From Aldehydirespirator sp965220645 (GTDB taxonomy: Bacteria > Actinomycetota > Acidimicrobiia > Acidimicrobiales > Aldehydirespiratoraceae), in the NCBI GenBank assembly GCA_965220645.1, contig OZ244836.1, positions 496,001-560,000 on the forward strand: 64,000 bases of DNA. The letters run 5' to 3'. Made by a program: the position numbers and the translations under genes. Positions 60,100 through 64,000 of this stretch are shown one piece after another; position 1 is the stretch's first letter, and the number at the start of each line of letters is the position of its first letter. A model generated the notes under the pieces. It saw nothing but the letters and a program-made list of their open reading frames with translations, had not been told where the DNA came from and did no database searches.

Positions 60100-61046
60100 G
60101 GCTGCCAGTCCTTGGGGCACTCGTCGGGGCCGTCGGGCGGGGGAGACTCGCAGATGCCGTCGGCGGTGAGGGCCACGCCCACCGGCGCCCAGACCCGGCC
60201 TTCGTCTATCCACTCCTGTACTTGGTCCTCCCATTCGAGGATCCAGCCCTTCAGGGCGGCGCAGTCGCCCGCCGACCGGCTGGTGGCGTTCGAGACCCGG
60301 TAGTAGATGTCGACCACCTGGTCCTCCAGCCCGCGCGACAGCGACAGCCGGTAGGCATGAAGGCGGGCCGCACCGGGGTCGGGTTCGCTGGCGGACCCAC
60401 CGTCGGGTCCGGCGTCAGCGGCGGCTGCGCAGGCGACGGCCACGACCGCCGTCTCGCTGCCTCCTACGAGCGTCACCTCATCGGGGTAGGCGGTCGGACC
60501 GGTTTCCCGAGTTCCGTTACGGATGTGCGACGCGAGCAGGCTCAGGACTTCGGATCGGGCCGGGTCCACAGAGGCGGTGGCCACGCAGAGCTGCGACAGT
60601 GGCTTCGGGTCGGCCAAGGCTCGGGAGAGTTGGTGCTCGTAGCGCATCACCGCCAGGGCGGCCGCGGTGGCCGAGTCGCCCAAGACGGCCGGATCGGCGC
60701 CAGCCGAGATGGGCTCGGCGATGCCGTCGAGTTCCCAGGCGGTGTCGCACGCCTCGGGCGGGAACGCCCAGTCGAATTCGGACGTCCACACGGGCAGGTG
60801 CTGGGCCCTGAGCCGGCCCAAGGCGGTGGTGGGCTCGGCGCCCGGGTCGAGGAACGCGACCGAGCTGTCAACCGGGGGCACCTCCACCAGCGACCGGCGT
60901 CTCGCGCCGTCCGCAGCCGTGTCGCTGTCGGATGTCCCAGCACCGCTGGAGGCAGCTACTTCGCGGTTCCCTGCCGCGCATGCGGCTGCGGCCAGCACCG
61001 CGATCAGCGCCAGCGCGGCCGGTGCGCCCTGTCTGGCTCTGGGCAC
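60096..61046 (-). CDS. Lipoprotein of unknown function
   Basis: A 316-residue protein. The N-terminal lipobox is LAAAACAAG. The mature part has about seven cysteines and a long helical middle (LEDQVVDIYYRVSNATSRS). GTG start at 61046. Its stop overlaps the start of the large secreted protein, suggesting that they work as a pair on the cell surface. It begins 51 bases after the ABC ATPase gene and may belong to the same transcript. Confidence 0.72.
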   Translation of the reverse strand: MPRARQGAPAALALIAVLAAAACAAGNREVAASSGAGTSDSDTAADGARRRSLVEVPPVDSSVAFLDPGAEPTTALGRLRAQHLPVWTSEFDWAFPPEACDTAWELDGIAEPISAGADPAVLGDSATAAALAVMRYEHQLSRALADPKPLSQLCVATASVDPARSEVLSLLASHIRNGTRETGPTAYPDEVTLVGGSETAVVAVACAAAADAGPDGGSASEPDPGAARLHAYRLSLSRGLEDQVVDIYYRVSNATSRSAGDCAALKGWILEWEDQVQEWIDEGRVWAPVGVALTADGICESPPPDGPDECPKDWQP

Positions 61047-61097
61047 CGCGGTTGTGGTCCTGGTCCGAGTGCAGCCACTCTTGCGATCCCGGCTCGG

Positions 61098-61865
61098 TTA
61101 GCGGGCCTGGGTTCCGAAGCGGACGGCGGCTTCCATCGAGTCGAACCGGCGCAGCACCTCGCTCTCCACGGCCCGCACCTCCGGATCGTCGGGTTGGCGC
61201 GGGCGGGGCAGGTCGATGGGGATGTCGTCGAACACAACGCCACCGGGCCGCAGCATCAGGATCCGGTCGGCCAGCTCCACCGCCTCCGACACGTCGTGGG
61301 TGACGAACAGCGCGGTCTTGCGGGTGTGCAGCCACACCCTCTGGAGGTACTCGCGCAGCGACCGTCCGGTGAGGGCGTCCATGTGGCTGAAGGGCTCGTC
61401 CATCAGCAGGATGTCGGGGTTCACCAGGAAGGCCCGGGCGATGCCGACGCGCTGCTGCATACCCGCCGACAGCTGCGACGGGTACAGGTGGGCGACCTCG
61501 TTGAGCCCCACCATGGTCAGGTAGAACTCGGCCTCTCGCTTGGCCCGGTCCGACTTGCGGTCCTGGACGTACAGCATGTTGTTGAGCACGGTGCGCCACG
61601 GCAGCAGCCGGGGCTCCTGGAACACGTAGCCGACCCGGGCGGGCACGCCGTCCTGAACGGTCCTCACCGATCCGGAGGTGGGAGTCTCCACGCCGGCCAC
61701 GATGTTGAGCAGCGTGGTCTTGCCGCTGCCCGAGGGGCCGAGCACGGCCACGAACACGTTGCCGGTGACCGACATGTTGACCCCTCCGAGGGCCTGCACC
61801 CGGTGGGGGTGGGTGGTGGTCGGGGGGTAGATCTTGGTCAGGTTCTCTATCAGGACTGTCGCCAT
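61098..61865 (-). CDS. ABC transporter ATP-binding protein (SsuB/TauB type)
   Basis: A 255-residue ATPase. Walker A is GPSGSGKTT, the Q-loop YVFQEPRLLPWRT, the signature LSAGMQQR, Walker B ILLMDEPFS and the H-loop VTHD. The Q-loop sequence with RLLPW is typical of nitrate/sulfonate/taurine importers. It energises the two permeases upstream. Confidence 0.93.
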   Translation of the reverse strand: MATVLIENLTKIYPPTTTHPHRVQALGGVNMSVTGNVFVAVLGPSGSGKTTLLNIVAGVETPTSGSVRTVQDGVPARVGYVFQEPRLLPWRTVLNNMLYVQDRKSDRAKREAEFYLTMVGLNEVAHLYPSQLSAGMQQRVGIARAFLVNPDILLMDEPFSHMDALTGRSLREYLQRVWLHTRKTALFVTHDVSEAVELADRILMLRPGGVVFDDIPIDLPRPRQPDDPEVRAVESEVLRRFDSMEAAVRFGTQAR

Positions 61866-61896
61866 GTGTCCTTCCTTGGTCGGTGCGGTCTTGTGC

Positions 61897-62892
61897 TCAT
61901 GCGCCCCAGTCGTCGGCGAACGTGAGCGTCTCCTTCTGGTTCCACTCGAACGCGTGGCGCTCGAGGCGTCGCAGGATGAGCCGGTCGAGCACGGTGATCA
62001 GCAGAACGAACAGGAACACCCAGCCCACGAAGCCCGGGTAGCGCAATGCGTCGTACCAGAAGCGGGCCCGCCAGCCGACCCCGTTGGTGGCCCCGAACCA
62101 CTCCACGATCAGCAGGCTGTTCCATCCGGTGGTGAAGGCCAGCCGCATCCCGGTGAAGGCATTGGGAAGGGTCCCGCCCAACTGAAGGTCGAGGATCCGG
62201 CTGCGGCGGGACACCTTGTACGACTGGGACATCTCGATAAGCGCCGGGTCGATGTTGCGCACGCCGGCGCTGAGGTTGATGGCCACGAACGGGACGGCCG
62301 TCAGCGCCACGGCCACGATCGGGGCAGTTGACGTGAGCCCGAACCACAGAGACGCCAGGAAGGCCCACACCACCGCGGGCAGCGCCAACAGCACGAGCGT
62401 GGTGTCGTTGAGCAGCCCCCGGATCCAGGTGGAGGAGCCGATCAACAGTCCCAGAATCGCCCCGGCGGGGATGCCGATGGCCAGTCCGATGGCGTAGCGC
62501 TGCAAGCTGAGTCCGAGCGGTCCCCAGAACTCGCCGACCAGCATCCCGCCGTGGGAGCCGCCGGTGACCTCGGTGACCATGAACGACACGACCAGCTCGA
62601 TGCTCGGAACCCTGTCGCTGGTCACGGTGAGGTACTGCCACACGGCGAGCAGGACGGCGAAGGCTGTCAGTTGCACCACCCACGGCCGGCGCAGCACCCG
62701 GCGCGGCGCGGGGATCATGCGGTTGCCGGGCCTCGGGAGCTGCTCCTCACCAAGGGCGGGAAGATCCTGGAACCCGCTGGCATAGGGCGTGGGCTGTTGC
62801 GGCCTCGGCGGGTCGAGGGTGCCGCGAGGGGCGTGGCCCACGGGTTCTTGCGGCCTCGGAGGGGGTGGGGTGTGCTGTGGGGTGTCGGTCAT
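61897..62892 (-). CDS. ABC transporter permease (SsuC/TauC type) with N-terminal proline-rich extension
   Basis: A 331-residue permease. The first 60 residues are proline-rich and hydrophilic, unlike most SsuC proteins; then about six helices follow, with the EAA loop near MSQSYKVSRRSRILDLQLGGTLPNAFTGMRLA. ATG at 62892. With the permease at 62923 it probably forms a heterodimeric channel. Confidence 0.9.
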   Translation of the reverse strand: MTDTPQHTPPPPRPQEPVGHAPRGTLDPPRPQQPTPYASGFQDLPALGEEQLPRPGNRMIPAPRRVLRRPWVVQLTAFAVLLAVWQYLTVTSDRVPSIELVVSFMVTEVTGGSHGGMLVGEFWGPLGLSLQRYAIGLAIGIPAGAILGLLIGSSTWIRGLLNDTTLVLLALPAVVWAFLASLWFGLTSTAPIVAVALTAVPFVAINLSAGVRNIDPALIEMSQSYKVSRRSRILDLQLGGTLPNAFTGMRLAFTTGWNSLLIVEWFGATNGVGWRARFWYDALRYPGFVGWVFLFVLLITVLDRLILRRLERHAFEWNQKETLTFADDWGA

Positions 62893-62922
62893 GGCGTTGT
62901 TGGGCCTCGGTGTCTGCGGGCG

Positions 62923-63747
62923 CTACCTGGCGCGTGCCTGTAGTCGGTTCTCGATCTGGCGGAAGACGAGGTTCTCGAAGATGAGCATCACGGCGATGAA
63001 CAGCACCGTCCAGGCGAGCATCGCCCGCACGTTGTAACTCTCGAAGCTGCGACGGATCTGGAATCCGACCCCCTCGGAGGCGGCGAAGATCTCGGCGAGG
63101 AGCTCCATGCGCCACGCCACCGCGAAGGCCAGCCGGGCACCGGTCAGCATCGAGATGACGGACGAGGGCAGCAGGACCCCAACGACGATCTGGGACCGGG
63201 TTCGCCCGAAGGACTCGCTCATCACGATTAGGTTCTTCTCAACCCCCGAGAGGCCCTGGGCCACGTTCATGACCATGTAGGGCGTTGCGACCAGCGCGGT
63301 CGCGATGGTGGGTCCCAGCGACGACACCCCGAACACGAACAGGGTGAGAACAGCCAAGCTCACGATGGGGGTGCTCACCACCAAACCGACGATGGTGCGA
63401 AGCAGCGTCCGCCACCAGGCGTAGTGGGCGATGAGCCAGCCCAATCCGGAGCTCACAACGATCGCGAGCAGGAAGCCGCCCAGCACTCTGATGAGGGTGG
63501 CTTGGATGTTGGTGCCGAAGCCCCCCTCGGTGATGACAGCCCAGACCTCGCGGGCCACGGTGTGGGGCTCAGGGAGTTGCTGGGGATTGAAGACCAGCCT
63601 CGAGAACACGTACCAGACGGCGACGAAGGCGCTCCAGCCGATGAGGACGCTGAACCGGAACAGCCAGCGGCGCACGACCGTCCGGCGCATCTCTCGCACC
63701 GAGAGAGCCGAGATGGCGTCAGGCGTGATGGCGGGGACTGTCGTCAT
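62923..63747 (-). CDS. ABC transporter permease (SsuC/TauC type)
   Basis: A 274-residue permease with about six helices. The EAA loop reads MSESFGRTRSQIVVGVLLPSSVISMLTGARLA. A good GAGGACGAG ribosome site precedes the ATG. It is 12 bases after the binding-protein stop, so the operon order is binding protein, permease, permease, ATPase. Confidence 0.91.
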   Translation of the reverse strand: MTTVPAITPDAISALSVREMRRTVVRRWLFRFSVLIGWSAFVAVWYVFSRLVFNPQQLPEPHTVAREVWAVITEGGFGTNIQATLIRVLGGFLLAIVVSSGLGWLIAHYAWWRTLLRTIVGLVVSTPIVSLAVLTLFVFGVSSLGPTIATALVATPYMVMNVAQGLSGVEKNLIVMSESFGRTRSQIVVGVLLPSSVISMLTGARLAFAVAWRMELLAEIFAASEGVGFQIRRSFESYNVRAMLAWTVLFIAVMLIFENLVFRQIENRLQARAR

Positions 63748-63759
63748 TGCCTCGTCCTC

Positions 63760-63999
63760 CTAGGGGTCCACCGAGAGCGACAGGTCGAGCAGCGGTGTGC
63801 TGGCGTCCTCGGGCACCAGCCCGGCGCTGTGCATCCAGGCGAACACGCCGTCCTGGATGGCCGCGTTCTCCTGAGTCAGATAGACCGACGGCACTACCCA
63901 GTCGTGTTCGTTCACGCGGCGACTCAACCAGTCGATTTCCTCGTCCGTCTGCACCGAGAACAGGTGCGGGTAGTCGACGATCAGCTGTCCCTTGGCGGT
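63760..63999 (-). CDS. ABC substrate-binding protein, C-terminal part
   Basis: The last 79 residues of a binding protein enter from the right edge (TAKGQLIVDYPHLFS, then EEIDWLSRRVNEHDW and IQDGVFAWMHSAGLV). The end resembles NMT1/SsuA-type proteins. It should bind the anion or aromatic substrate for the importer. The rest, including the signal peptide, is outside the window. Confidence 0.75.
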   Translation of the reverse strand, partial: TAKGQLIVDYPHLFSVQTDEEIDWLSRRVNEHDWVVPSVYLTQENAAIQDGVFAWMHSAGLVPEDASTPLLDLSLSVDP

Positions 64000-64000
64000 T

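Noticed and set aside
59880..61925. 681-codon plus-strand open frame
   Set aside because: It runs antisense to the secreted-protein, lipoprotein and ABC ATPase genes, which have clear family motifs and start/stop overlaps. It is a product of GC-rich third positions.

Overview
The window is a dense, GC-rich bacterial chromosome segment without rRNA, tRNA or CRISPR. Actinobacterial features are clear: many GTG starts, ATGA/GTGA stop-start overlaps, three luciferase-like (probably F420-linked) oxidoreductases, and several genes whose TAnnnT -10 box lies exactly six bases before the start codon, as expected for leaderless mRNAs. The gene content (CaiB/BaiF, enoyl-CoA hydratases, acyl-CoA dehydrogenases, thiolase, Rieske oxygenases, amidohydrolases, five VOC proteins) suits an aerobic heterotroph with broad catabolism, perhaps an Acidimicrobiia-like lineage. 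That taxonomic guess is inference.

Layout. 1-1 kb: end of a nucleoside/sugar-type ABC permease and a membrane-anchored protein. 1-7.5 kb (minus): a tightly overlapping operon of flavin-reductase-like protein, E1-alpha, E1-beta, orphan lipoyl carrier, SDR, then a methenyl-tetrahydromethanopterin cyclohydrolase (Mch) homologue, SDR and Mer-like oxidoreductase; an amidase lies upstream. 9.5-16.6 kb (plus, divergent from the amidase): MBL/ferredoxin protein, Rieske alpha, aldolase, Rieske beta, second Rieske alpha, DUF1989 protein, small ABM-like protein, MFS exporter. 16.6-25 kb: amide/N-heterocycle genes (acetamidase, amidohydrolase, carbamoylase), alcohol dehydrogenase, sugar kinase, aldo/keto reductase, two VOC proteins. 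25-28.6 kb: deleted haloalkane-dehalogenase pseudogene, serine hydrolase, MazEF-like toxin-antitoxin pair and an AAA/DUF4143 ATPase in a more AT-rich patch. 29-38.8 kb: LLM oxidoreductase, aminotransferase, SDR, secreted M1 peptidase with a Pro/Glu repeat linker, SnoaL and two VOC proteins, enoyl-CoA hydratase, XRE regulator divergent from a fatty-acid desaturase. 38.8-43.8 kb: SulP transporter and bioA-bioF-bioD. 43.8-51.6 kb: nitroreductase, LLM, TauD dioxygenase, an M24 pair (one degenerate), hot-dog dehydratase, thiolase. 51.6-57.9 kb: CaiB, enoyl-CoA hydratase and two acyl-CoA dehydrogenases, separated by a small toxin-antitoxin island holding a decayed copy of an acyl-CoA dehydrogenase 5' end. 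57.9-64 kb: two secreted proteins and a SsuABC/TauABC-type ABC importer cut by the window end.

Two things stand out. First, Mch-SDR-Mer homologues form an overlapping operon behind an E1/lipoyl system lacking an E2 acyltransferase; this could be an undescribed C1 or pterin-linked branch. Second, two families of 47-48 bp palindromes are scattered between genes. One has three copies with identical 15-bp arms, equal loop length and compensating inner-stem changes; the other has two copies with identical 7-bp arms and 34-base spacers. Several overlap the stop codon of the neighbouring gene.
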